Assembly: GCA_013398955.1 (NCBI GenBank)
Contig: VWPU01012287.1
Location: forward strand, 62,001-126,000
Reading direction: 5' to 3'
From: Callaeas wilsoni
Taxonomy: Eukaryota; Chordata; Aves; Passeriformes; Callaeidae
Length of the DNA stretch: 64,000 nucleotides
The notes beneath the pieces were generated by a model. It worked only from the letters and a program-made list of their open reading frames with translations, had not been told where the DNA came from and searched no databases. Position 1 is the stretch's first letter; each line of letters begins with the position of its first letter. Made by a program: the position numbers and the translations under genes. Positions 11,701-32,540 of the stretch are shown here, in pieces.

Positions 11701-14123
11701 CCTTTCTTTACAAGACAATACATCATATCTAGAATACTGCTCAGCTACTTACACCCCTCTCTGTAGGATATTTTTATTTAGATATGCATTTAGGAAATAC
11801 AGCTATGTGCCACTTTTGTAGCTCAAAAATATTCTATGCTTCTGTCATTATTACAGTTCCAAGCCCCCCACCTGACTTCTTCTGCTACTTCCTTAATTTC
11901 TTAAACTTTGTCCTTTCACCACCACTAACTTAAGTTCCAGGATAAACCTATATTTATCTTTCAGTTTAAATTGAGACAATTCATGACTTCATCCATGGTT
12001 GCTTCTTGCAACCAACCCTTTCCAAAGGCCCTCAACATTTCCCAGAACTAAGGACAGAAGACAGGCTCTCAATCTGGCTCAGCATGTTGGTAATTGCTGG
12101 CTGCCACTACCCTACAGAATTTTTAGTGTTCTCCATCAGAGACAAGCCATATAATTAATCTCTGCCTATAAGCCCTTTCTTCTTATTTTTAAGTGATCCC
12201 TCTACTGCTTACCATCAATATACCATAGATATATTCTGTGAATACTAACTGATTAATCCTCACACTTCCTACATCAATAAGCAAACAAGAAATAAGAAAA
12301 TAAGGCATAGGGGAGTTAAATGACAATAGTTACATAATTATCTAATATATGATTGGAATTATAATATAGGTTTCCTTAGATCAGATCTATTTTTAATTAC
12401 TAAGCATAGTCACCACTTCTCTGAACAACTGTATTAAAAATGATGGGTTTTGAGAGCTCCGTTGTAAATTTGCCTTTTTTTTTTCCAAATTAAACATTTT
12501 GAAAACCATCAGTCTGGGACCCATGAAGATTTGAGAAAACCAATTAACAGTAATCTGCCCTTTCCCAGTTCTTGTATTCCTGTTTGAATGCTAGCTGTGC
12601 CTCAACAAAGAGGTGGGTAACACAATACGTCTTCTTAATCTTTTGGAAGGTCTAACTGCTCATTATGATGTTGTTAAGGAAAGCACTATCAATACAATCA
12701 ATAGCCACAGCACACAAAAATAGATACCCTGTATGCCACAATCTGGCAGATTGAGAATGGGCTAACAGCCCAGCTGTTGGAAACACATTTCACCCGTCAT
12801 CCATTATTTGCACATTAAGATAGAATAGGTGTTGAAAGAACAATCTCTGTTGGTATCTGCCACGGAGATAAGACTTTTGTGATTCCTCTGAAATCAGGGT
12901 CAAATCCACACCTTTAAAAATTATGCTATCATAGTAAATGGCAACATAATAGATGGACAGTAAGAGATTGTCAGCTGGAAGGGAAGACTTAAGGAGAGAA
13001 AGCTTGTACTAGTTTTTCTTGTTTTTCATGAAGTCATGACCATACCATACATTATTCAATTAACAAGATCACCCTCCTACAGTCACTTGAAAATTCCTCT
13101 TATCATCTTTGTTCCTTTCTTCTGTATGAATTGAGGTGGATTTTTCCCTCCAGAGTTTCAGTGAACCCTGGCCACAGCTTCTAAGAGGCTCATTATCTCT
13201 TCTATCACATCAGCTTCTGCTTTCAAGGCTTATTGTTTAGTTCTTAGTATAAACTGACAGGCTAAAATCCCTTCAAAACACCCAAGGTGCCTTTGCCACT
13301 GAGTAAACAGCAAAGCATCATGAGTGCTGTAAGGCCCATTTAATCAAAAATATACACTACATGAACACTGGGACGCTGAAAACCTTTGGAAGTACAATTA
13401 CCCTAATTTCTTCCTTAGATGAAGGAACACTTGATGTGTTATTTAAATGGGCCGTCATTTTGAATCTCCATTATGGAATTGATTTGCTTATGTAAAATAT
13501 TCTTTGGAAATGTGCAGAGTTCTCTCAGGCTTCCTGTCTGGCAGCGCTCAGAAGTAATACAATCGCATCAGTTCATACAGATTACAGAATTGCAACCTGT
13601 ACAGACTTGGCTATCCAAATACAACCTTCCTAACAAGTTGCTGGCTGTCTGGAGTGAGTAAATCAACCTTACTCTTGTGGTCTTTGCTTTGGTCAAGACA
13701 TTTTTGGAGCACTCACCAAGATACAAACACAAATATGTGATTATTGCAAAGCAGTCCTCAGGGAGATTTCCACTCAAAACCTCAGTGAGATTCAATAGGA
13801 TTTTGGGGACTAATTCCCTGAAAGCCAGTCAAAAATTCTCCATCAAAATAAGGGTGCCTGTGTGTGCATACATATATGCATGTGCACATAAATCCATCTG
13901 TGTTCCTGTCTCCTTGTGCACGTACACCCCACACGTACACACCGATGATGCAGTGCCAGAGTGCTTTGACAGAAGCCATTCACATGATGTTTAAGCAAAA
14001 CCTCTTCTTTCAATTGCTACTCTCAGCTAGTTCTGTCAAACTAATAATACAGGTCTGTGGAACAAAATGTTACAATATCAGTATTAGCATATAAAATAAA
14101 GGTAAGTATAGGTTTCCCATGTC
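11701..14123. other. Intergenic AT-rich DNA between a CR1 remnant and the NYAP2 3' end
   Basis: No gene or recognised repeat is seen here. A short CA/TA-rich stretch lies at about 13860-13950. If NYAP2 uses a more distal polyadenylation site, part of this segment would be 3' UTR. Confidence 0.6.
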
Positions 14124-14505
14124 TTTATTTCTTTTCCATTTTCTCTCTATTGAAGAAATTTGCCAAACCAAACACTTTCATTTCTTCCTATGTGACAGTT
14201 TTGTTTCTGATGAGGACAAAAAAAGTATTTCTGTTTAAGGTAAAAGGAGATGTTGCTCCTTTGATTTGTTTTTTGATTCCTAACAATATACAATAAATAT
14301 AACTACAGTAGACTATTTAATAGTCCTGTAAGTATTACATGGTCTATAGCCGAAGAGAGTCTAGCTGCCTCAACTAAACAAATCACTTGCTGTAAGAGCA
14401 GTTTTCAGGACAGTGATAAATCACGGTGTAATACAATCATGCATTAAGCTCCAACCAAATGTGAGACTGGCACAAATATTAAAGTACAACTGGGCAGAAG
14501 TCAAA

Positions 14506-14513
14506 TATGTACA
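14506..14513 (-). promoter_or_regulatory. Pumilio-type element (UGUACAUA) in candidate 3' UTR
   Basis: The minus strand reads TGTACATA, an exact match to the Pumilio recognition sequence UGUANAUA. It lies about 390 bases after the stop codon. Single 8-base matches also occur by chance, so function is inferred only. Confidence 0.3.
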
Positions 14514-14584
14514 AGTCATTGACAACATTGGTGTAAGTGCTCTAGACAAGACATTTAAAAGAAATTTACATAAAAACATAGATT

Positions 14585-14609
14585 AAATTTATCAAGGTTT
14601 GATAAATTT
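14585..14609 (-). other. Perfect 11 bp hairpin in the candidate 3' UTR
   Basis: The arms AAATTTATCAA (14585-14595) and TTGATAAATTT (14599-14609) are exact reverse complements around a 3-base loop. In the NYAP2 transcript this would be a short AU-rich stem-loop. Its function is unknown. Confidence 0.75.
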
Positions 14610-14779
14610 TAAGACAGTAAAAAAGTACAGAAAACATGAAAAAATAAAAAACCCAGCCAGTTCATACAGTACAGTTTTACTACATTTATATTACAGAATG
14701 AAGACAGAAAAAGATACAAGGAATTAAAAGCAAAGAAAATTCCGCTGGCTGTGGCCAGTGGAATTTCATTGCCAATGAG

Positions 14780-14812
14780 AGATGCGCACACACAGATGCA
14801 CGCACACGCACA
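14780..14812 (-). repeat. GT-rich simple repeat in candidate 3' UTR
   Basis: The plus strand is an interrupted CA/CG-rich run. In the minus-strand transcript it would be GU-rich, a sequence type bound by proteins such as CELF or TDP-43. No regulatory role is shown. Confidence 0.5.
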
Positions 14813-14902
14813 GAAAATAAAGACATAAACCAAAAAAATCATTTACTGTAACAAATGACAGACAGAGAGGTGAGAACATTTGGCATGTTGCAGCACATGG
14901 AG

Positions 14903-23245
<8,343 letters not shown>

Positions 23246-24332
23246 TCATAAATCCTTTAAGGGCAATTTATAGCATGGTTTTACCATCTAGGTCAAAACC
23301 CTACAGTTTACATAGGTTTCAATACAGTTTTTAATTATTAAAAGTGCACAGCATGCAGCAGATGGATAAAATGAAACTTCTCTCTTACAACATTTATATG
23401 CCAGGAAAATAATTTGGAAAATGGTTTCCTACCAAATTGTGGTTCATTAACAATTTATAGAAATACTTGAAATCTTTTCAGCTGTCATTTCATTGGGAAC
23501 AAGCTCTTCTTCAGGCACTTTCTAAGGAAGATCTCTCCTAAGGCAATATTGTGCAAGCAACATATCTGTACTTCTCATAAGCTCTAAAAAAAGCACACAA
23601 AACAAAAGAACACAAATCCATTTTGGGTGTGCCCAGCACCATAACCTAGAGAATGAAATTGCACTTGGTTGAAAAATCCTTGGAGTCAGAAAATAACTTT
23701 CTGCTTGCAACACCACAAGTCAATGAAAAGCGGAGCAATTCAAAACACAGCTGAATAGTTTTTTCAAATGAGGCAGTGATGTCTGTTTTCTTCATGGCTG
23801 GTGATTTTCTGTTCTTTTCTCGAGACCCTAACTTCTTTTCTTGCAGGTTGAGCAATGCATGGAGAAAGAATTCTTTCCTGCTCTTTTCCATCTCTAGCTG
23901 TGAAAAATTCACATGGAAAACTAGATACAGAAGAAACATTAGATTGTTCTTTAGTTTTAAGAGCTAATTACTGTGCTAATCAGTTATTCAAAGCTGCTGT
24001 TTACCTCCTTTTGAAAAAAAAAATCAGTTCTCAGTTTGGAGTTTCGTATCTTAAACCCAATGAAATCCTTATGTGATACTCTCAGTTCCAGTCACACAGG
24101 TTTATTAATCAACCCCCTGATGTACCTTAATTTCTGTATGTATCTACAGTCTTGGAATCCACATTTGATAGAGATAACAATCTTCCCTTGAGCTCTATCT
24201 CAAAAACTTTTAGTGGCTTCAGGGGACTTTAGAAGGTTTGAGAGATTGGAGTGAAAACACCAGGAGTCATTTGGAGGCAGCAGATGCCAGCAGCTCCCTG
24301 ACGGACCCGTGCTGAATGGCAGGGGCCTGGCT

Positions 24333-24554
24333 GAGCAGGGCTGACAGTCTGAGCAGCCACCTCCTCTCCCAGTTATCCCCATGGCCAGGAACTGGGACTG
24401 CTCACAGAGCAGGGCTGACAGTCTGAGCAGCCACCTCCTCTCCCAGTTATCCCCATGGCCAGGAACTGGGACTGCTCACAGAGCAGGGCTGACAGTCTGA
24501 GCAGCCACCTCCTCTCCCAGTTATCCCCATGGCCAGGAACTGGGAGTGTTCACA
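24333..24554. repeat. Tandem repeat, three copies of 74 bp
   Basis: Copies start at 24333, 24407 and 24481 with GAGCAGGGCTGACAGTCTGA. The first two copies are essentially identical and the third differs near its end (GGGAGTGTTC instead of GGGACTGCTC). The unit is not a multiple of three, so the repeated peptides in open frames are not a coding signal. It lies about 1.2 kb into the intron as measured from the exon at 23151, on the upstream side of that exon. Confidence 0.95.
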
Positions 24555-27500
24555 GGGATCACCACTCAGATGACCCAGTCCCAGCAAAAGGACCACATTC
24601 AAATCACTTTGATTTGCCTGCAGCTCAGTACCCCACAGCCTGTGACCCGTGGTACAGCAAACAGGGTAACATGCACTGTTAGACATCTGTGGTAGGTAGA
24701 GACCCCACCTATGCACAGCAGTGACAAAATCTCACGTTGATTTGGGTTCTTTGACATTCCAGTCTGCAGATGAACTTAATGAGTAGCAATGCAGTCAGCC
24801 TGGGGTTTCCTCAATGAAACGTCATACAGGAAACATGTAAAAATATCTAACTGGATATGCAGTGCAAGATGTAACCACTAGTGTATTTCATTAATTACTA
24901 TTGATCAATAGTAAAATTTAATGTTAAGGATATCTTACCACAGCCTTCTAGTAGTAGCACTGCATGAGAAAATGATCAAATCACTTCAGGCTGGGAGCCT
25001 TAAATAGGATTCAGAGACATTTTCTCTGACAAAGACATTCAAAACTCAAACCTCTTCCATGAACTTCTAGGTCACTTACCTACCTGAGTGTATGCAAAAA
25101 GACACTGCAGTGAAAATCCAAAGTGTTTGTTTTTTCTAGTTGGTAACCCCAGCAGGGTACAAGGTTGAATAACAGTCTGTATCAGTATAACATGACATCT
25201 GCCTTTCAGGGACCTTTGCTACGAGATGTCTGTGACACAGATCTGTCTGTGACTGCACAGAGAGACCTGCTAATACAAAGAGCTGTGCGAAGAGAGGGAG
25301 AGCCCAAGTTATTACCAGGATTTGAACTGTTTCAGTTGAAAGCATCGAGCTTTCAAAAATACTGATGTACTTTTTCACATAACAGATGCATGCAATCATA
25401 TGTGATTTTTTTCTTGACACCAATAACATTCACTTCTTTAAGATACTACTTATCTGGGAAAAGGAAAGATACAAACAAAGTTTCAAAATTCTTTGGAAAT
25501 GCACACAATCCTCTTTCCCACTAGTACAGGACGGTGTCTAGATTGCAGTTTATTCTTCACAAGCAAAATGAAGAGAAAGCCAGAAGACTAGAACGTGTTT
25601 TTAAAAAAAGTAAGAATTGGGCCATGCAAGTGCCCTACCAAATTAATACATCATTCAATAGAGTTAATTTTCTATGTCATCCAGCTGCTCCTGGAATGGC
25701 TGTGACTACCTTAGTGAAAACCCTCTCTGTGTGTGCCTCATGACACTACTTGAACACCACCCCTTGAAATTTCACACACATGCAGTCAGCCCTTGTTACA
25801 GTGGAAATGCTCTGGCTGAGTGTGGAGCTAAGGATTTATCTGCTTCAGTTTACTTAACAGAGAAGCATTTGTACTTGTTGCCTGATAAAAAAGATTTGTG
25901 CATTCTTAGTTTTATTGTCAGCTGAATCAAAGCACAGCGGTTCTTTGCAACCAGCTGGAAACTGTGGAAATATTCAGACTAAATAAAGATTTGGTTTATA
26001 GTCTAGTTCTTTATAAGGTGTAGAAAATCAGTTTTCAGCTGGCTGTCTAGACTTTGTAAATTTACATTCCACTATCATTTCTTGGGGATTTTCAGTTCAC
26101 AGTTTATCTGCAAAGTAATATATCCTAAAAATGAAAAGCAGATTGAATCAGATTATAATGTCGTGTAACCCATCACAGAGCCTGAATCATTATTATTTGA
26201 TGATCATTATCAGTAACACTGATACACAGACAGAAAACAACATGTCAGTGTTATATTTAGTTTTCTGTAATATTACTTTTCAGCTCACCTGTGAATACAG
26301 AAAAAATGAAAAAGAAAATTATTGCCTCACTTGTACTCAAATATTTTGGGGAGAATTTTAGAATATTTTCAGCTTCTTTAATAAATGTCAATGGGAATCA
26401 TACTCAAAATCAAACAAAAAAAAATTAAAAAATCCCTCTGCTACTTCTTGGTCGACTGAAAGAGCACTTCAGTTCCAATGTGCCCGGGACAGCTCCAGAA
26501 ATGCAGAATGCTCCTCTGCCAAGTCTCAGCCCATCCCTGGCACATTTCTTGACTGCCCCAGCCACTCGGATGTTTTTGTCTTGTCAACTACTCCCTGCTG
26601 CAAATGTAGCTCCACGGAGCAAGCTCAGTGGCACAAATGATTGTGTCTCATAAGAGCACATTCCCTGCTCCACGTTTCGGCTCCTGCAGCCTGGCACAAG
26701 GCACTGGCAGAGAGCAGAACACGCCTGTAGCTAGCTGCTGGCTGTGCTTACCTGTGGGGTGGGGATCTTCTCATCTGCTGAAAAGCAAACCAGGATATTT
26801 TACACAGAGTAACCCTTTATAAAACCTTTAGCAGAATTTAAATGGCTGCTTTATCCCTACTGATCCCCTACTGAAAACAGGAACTCTTCCCAGTCAGATA
26901 TATCTATGTAAACAGACACACAGTTCAAGGGTAACAGTAGCTGCTGCACAGCTCTTTCTTACTTTTTTTATTTGGGGAGTTTATTTGCAGAAACATAGGT
27001 TGGATCTAGGTTATCTTGTGCTGTTAAAAACCTTAATTTGGAGTTAAGAAATATCAAAGCTCAATATTATGCTGGGAACTCACTGAATCCTACAGTGGCC
27101 ACCAGAAAGTCTTTTTGCAGTCAAGTGCTACTTTTTGAACGGCTGAAATTATTATGGAAAGCGTCTTTATTGTTCAATACTTCTTCCACCAAAATGGTAC
27201 ATAAAAATGTAAATTTCAAGAAATAATTCACTGCTTTAAATATTTATGGACACAGTTGGTTAAACTGCTATAAAGGCACTCAAATGTTTCAAGCACTTTC
27301 AGCTGTCATTGTATTTCAATACTTAAAGACATGCATTTTTCTTATTTATTTCACCTGAATCTCAGACTTTTCCATTTAAAGTATAAGATGGTTAAAATAT
27401 CTTATAAAGTACATATTTTACAAATAATTGGCATGTACAATTTCCCCCCTAGGAAAAGTCCCCTAAGAGCTGTGCACTAGGCGAGGCTGGCGCATGAGCT

Positions 27501-29370
27501 GTGGTGCTAGCAAACCTGGAAATGCCAAAGGAAGCCAGAAACAAACTGAGTCAGTTGTAACCAGGACCAAAGAAAACTGAAATTACAGCTACAGAAAACA
27601 GCTTACCTAAAAAGCTATCATTCAAATGAGCATAACTCTGTGGCCAGTCTGCCACTCTGCTCTTAAACACAAATTAATTTCAGGTCCAGGTGGCTTCTTA
27701 GTGCAATGCTAAGTGATACATGGCAGAACCTTTATTACTGCTTGGGGTTTTGGGGGAAGAAAGAAAAGCAATTGTCTTAAGGAACTTAAAATGAGGATTG
27801 CTCTCTGCCATCTCTCTTAGCTGTGAGCTGAAATGTATAAGCTAATCCATACATTATTAATTTATTCCTTTTCTTTTTCTTTGTGTTTGTTATAAACCTA
27901 CATAAATAATATATCAATCTAGGCAGAACTCGCATACTAGGGGAAGCAAATGGTCTAAAATTCAGGACTCACATACAGGTGCAAAGGAAAGTCATTTGGG
28001 ATGGGGTTTAAATGTGAGCCAGAACTGATCTCCTCCAGCCTCAACATAGGAGACCTGACCTCGTCTGGCCGCAGGGCAGGCGTGGTCCTGGCTGGGGGAG
28101 CAGGAGCACAGAGCACCCCAAGGGCACACCTGGAGGGGTGCAGATGCAGGGTTAGACTGCAGCCAGCACGAGCGTGTGACGATCAGCACCAGCTGAGACA
28201 TGGCCCAGGCACAGCTGCACCAGCATCCCTCCTGCCACTGCCGGCACCACGGCAGCCTGCGCCTGTCTCTGACCGCTTCCACAGGCACTGGATGCAGAGC
28301 AATGCTCAGCCTTCCAGAGAATTCCAGAGCTCCTTCCTCCTGCACCCCAGGGCTTTTTATTCACCTTTACTACACATTTAAAAATTAGAGCGGCCTTTTA
28401 ATGGATTTCCTGATGTGTGGTGCTTTGTCTGATCTGCACAGCTATAAATTTATCCCAAACTCTCCCAAAGAAAAATAACCAGCTATTAATACCACATGCA
28501 AGAAACATGGACAATGCTCAGTGTTTCAGCCATTAAAAAAAACAAACAAGAATATTATACTGTCAGTGAAACCCATATCCTCATCTTTATTAACTATAGT
28601 GATTTGTCTATTCTGACTTCATCTGCTTGCTAATTAAGCAGAAGTTTGCTTTGCATATCAATTTTTAATACCCCTTTTTTACAGTTAAGTGAGAGTTGCA
28701 GCAGCCAGCTTGTTCAATTAAAAGCAGCTCTGACCTAGTTCCATGCAAAATCAATAGAAAGCCTGAAAGAGTCTCACAAACCATCTAACATTTAGGAAGA
28801 CATGGCTGAACTGCTTCTTGGTGTTCATGGAGCCCATTTCTGTGAACAGTGTAGGGCTTTTTTTGTTTTATGTGGTGGAATCCAGTGGAGATCACATCGG
28901 ACTGCTACAGACAGCAAAGAGAGGAGAAAAGGGATTGCTGAGGAAAATGCATTTAGTTGATTTTCTTTGGCTGTCCCAAACCTGCTAAATGTGCAATCCT
29001 GGTTAGGAAAACAAGACAGGAAAAGAAAAAGCCACAATACAACTAACTGAAGACTAATAGAAGAAGAGATTTATTTATACCAAAAGATTTATGTCATACA
29101 TTTATCTGCCAAACTTTTAGTTTTAGAATAAAAATTTTGAATGAAAATTACGAAAGTTATGAAGGTTGAAAAAATAGAAAAGAATCCTCTAACTTTCAAT
29201 AAACTTCAGCTGTCAGCATTAGTCCCTTAAAAGATGAATTTTTAAAAATTCACTATTGTGATACATATTCAACATTGTTTGATGTCCTATGGTAAGAGGA
29301 AAAATCCTCTTGTATATTGATTGAAATAATGGAAAACCTGGTTTTACTATTCAATAAGGAGAAACATTTT

Positions 29371-29514
29371 CCATTCCTGGAAGTGTTCAAAAAATGTGTG
29401 GATACGGCACTTGAGGACATGTTTTAGTGGTGAACATGGTGGTGCTGCTGGGCTGACAGTTTTAACTAATGATTTTAAGGGTCTGTTCCAACCTTAATTC
29501 TGTGATTCCATGAT
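29371..29514 (+). mobile_element. CR1 LINE 3'-end fragment
   Basis: The plus strand reads like the terminal part of CR1: CATTCCTGGAAGTGTTCAA, then CACTTGAGGACATGTTTTAG, and a final TTCTGTGATTCCATGATTG resembling the CR1 3' terminal repeat. It is diverged and 5'-truncated. Confidence 0.8.
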
Positions 29515-32314
29515 TGATCCAAGATGATCATATTTGGGCATATATTACAGAAGTGATGACAATCACCTATTTCCAACAGGGCCATCATTTTTTCTTAATT
29601 ATTCACTCTGTCCTTGATCTTTTAAGTGTCCCTGTTCTGCTGCAAATCACATCACAGCCCCATCATCTGACCAAAGAGGCCACATCTGGAAGACATGCAC
29701 TGTACAGATGTACTACTAAAGCAAATAAAACCAGTGTCCTGGGACACTCAACATTATATCAAATGGCACTCTATTAACAAGTTTTCTTCTTAATTTAGAC
29801 TAGTCACGATTACATAATTAAGCAGAACGCTTTATTATCTGCTATTCGCTGCTTTTTTCTTCTTTTATCATTTTCCTTTCAGACCTTGGAATGCTGGAAA
29901 TTGGTGACTTGCACTTAGAAAAACCTCAACAGAAGCCTGTGTCCCCTGGTGCCTTTTTGGGCAAGAACCTAATTTCAGCAAGTCAAAGGAAATTCTGTTA
30001 TTGACTTCAACAGAGCAAGGGTTTTCCTTCCAGCAGTTATTAACTGGGGCTAGCCAGCCATGCTGATTCATATGAATGTATGGAATAGCTGACCATGGGG
30101 AGCTGCAAATATTCATATTACACAGTTTGTGCATCCAGATCCGCTGATAATCCAGGCTGTGCTTTCAATTAAAAAACCAAATGTATGCACATACATTTCA
30201 TACCTGTAGGTGGGTACGAACAAGGTCTACGACTGTTTGCAGCAAATAGGATTTAAGTCGGAGAAGGAAGAAGCCTAGTTTGAAAAGTCCGAGTGTGGCA
30301 GGCTTGTGAAACTTTGGTTTCACTGCCATTAGCCTTGGACTAATTAGCAACATGCATTGCACATAAGCACAGACTGCCATGGTCACCCCAAACTCCATAA
30401 TGATCAAAGAAAATGTTGTTAAAGAAACCTGTAACAAAACTGTGGAAATCAGTCTCTGTAAAAGGTGGCCCAACTGTTACCTGGCATTTGATTTGAAGGG
30501 ACGGTACCTACTCTTACTTAAAGGCTTTCCTTCTCAGCCCCATTCATTTCACCTCTCACTCATTCTGTTATCCAGGTTCTTAAAATACACCCTTGATCTT
30601 CGGATGAGGACATGGTTTGACGGGTCCTGCACACATCCTAGCACAGTATGGCAAGAAATCAGAAGGCAAGAGTGAGCCGAAAGAGCTGAAGTATAGAGAC
30701 ATTTCAAGAAAAATGTTTTTGTAGAAAGTTCATGACCTTATGTTTCAAAGCTTCACTTCAAAAACATCAGTCTTTCATGGAAGTCCTGACTATATTAAAC
30801 TTGTCAACACTCTTTTGTCAAATTTTCTGCTGAAAAACAGCCTTTGAACTCTTTCAGGAGTTTGAATGTAAGGTTTTTTCATTGTCTGAACACTTTAATT
30901 TCTTCTAAAGAGTGTGTTTTTATCCAGATTCAGTAGTAAATGTTAGTCAGAAAATGAATGTATAGTAAAGGATATGGATTATGGAAACTGGGAACAGGAA
31001 CCATCCCTTTTGTAAGTGCACATAAAAATATCAATTTGAAAGTTGAAGTGAAAATGAATTCTTTCCTGGCTATTTTGTCTATGGTTTAACCAGCTTTATG
31101 AAAAACATTTTTATTGATGCATTTCTCTTTATTGGCTTCATTAATGAATTAGAAAATTTGCCTTTCATTATTAAAATACACATGCTAATTGCACAGCTCT
31201 CCTTTTATGCAGTACGTTACCTGTAAAAGGGAATCCTGACACTTCCTCAACACTGGCCTCACCTGAATTTTGCTCTGTTTTACAGAGCCAGGCACAAGCA
31301 CCTAACATTGCTGTGCAGCCTCTGTGCCTAGCTCCAGGTCAGGATCCCAAGAAATCTTTACTTAAGCAAGGAAATGCTTAAGATTCCTCCTTGTTATATC
31401 ATTCTGGCTTTCTATGCATTTTAACAGAATTAATTATTTTAGGCCCTCCTCACTTTCTAATTAGAGGTTTCATTTTGTGAACTGGTTTTATTCTCACTAG
31501 AGAAGCAACTGCGAAGCCATGCCAGCACAGACTTCTGATACTGAGGAAATAAGTAGAATTGCAGATGGTCTTGTGACAGCTCTGGCTGATGTCTGTGCTT
31601 GCAAGGCCTTACTATTATTGCCTCCACAAGCGGGCAGAGCGGCTACTGCGGCCGGCACGAGGCTCTCTGTCCGTGTTACAGCACATGCAAACTACCTACA
31701 AATTACACAAACATTGCTGGAGCAGTAAATTAGCTACAGATTTCCTGGAAGAAGGTACTTTTTCAGTCATGAATTCAAATTCACACACAAAAATAAAGTA
31801 ATTGCCATCTTCAGTAAAATTAAACACACGGCTTCTCTCTTTCAGATGAGTAGTTACAAGAACAATGGTTCTCCTTACTCATTCTTAAATGCCAGATAAA
31901 GTGCTAATTGCATGTTACTGTTTTAACAATAAAATAATTATTAGGGATGGATAATTCTCTTCAGAGGAGTGAAAGGAACATGAACCTTCACATCAAATTG
32001 AATGTAAAGCAACCTGATTTTTTAATATGCATGATTATCCTCACAATTATTTCCTCAGTGTTCCTGTACTTGCACCTTATCTATACCCAGCATGTTTGTA
32101 CACCCCAGCCATTTCACAGTTTGATATTTGAATCATTTACATGTATAACCTAAATAAAACTATTTCTAACACTTTGATTTTTCTTGTTACTGATAGAGTC
32201 TTGGAAGGTTCAGAGAAAATTTCAGGGGAAGCATATCTACCTTTTCTCCATTAAGAGCCTAAGACTCTTTATCAGAATACGATCTCTTCTCCCAGGCAAC
32301 TAATGAAAGCAAAT

Positions 32315-32540
32315 GAGGAAATGGCCTCAAACTGGACCAGGGGAACTTCAGGCTGGACATCAGGAAGAACTTCTTCTCTGAGTTGTCGAGCATTGGAACA
32401 GACTGCCCAGAGAAGTGATGGAGTCACCACCCCTGGAAGGGTTCAGGAAATGACAGTCTATGGTTTGGCTGACAAGGGCGTGTTGGGTCAAAGGTTGAAT
32501 CCCATCTCGAGGGTCTTTTCCAGCCTCAGTGATTCTATGG
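32315..32540 (+). mobile_element. CR1 LINE 3'-end fragment
   Basis: The plus strand contains the CR1 signatures GAGGAAATGGCCTCAA, TTCAGGCTGGACATCAGGAA and GACTGCCCAGAGAAGTGATG and ends near GTGATTCTATGG. It is a 5'-truncated, decayed copy within a NYAP2 intron, in antisense orientation to the gene. The long open frame across it is not a gene. Confidence 0.88.

Larger units (their letters stand above)
14124..14902 (-). other. NYAP2: Candidate NYAP2 3' untranslated region
   Basis: Downstream of the NYAP2 stop codon the minus strand is T-rich and has no coding signal. A minus-strand AATAAA is at 14124-14129 and an ATTAAA at 14316-14321, so a 3' UTR of about 0.6-0.8 kb is plausible. The segment contains a GU-rich stretch (14780-14812), a perfect hairpin (14585-14609) and one UGUACAUA sequence (14506-14513) that fits the Pumilio consensus. 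The true cleavage site cannot be fixed from sequence alone, and longer 3' ends are possible. Confidence 0.5.

Noticed and set aside
24333..24554. Possible CRISPR-like array
   Set aside because: The 74 bp copies are directly adjacent with no spacers, and the DNA is from a vertebrate. It is an ordinary tandem repeat.
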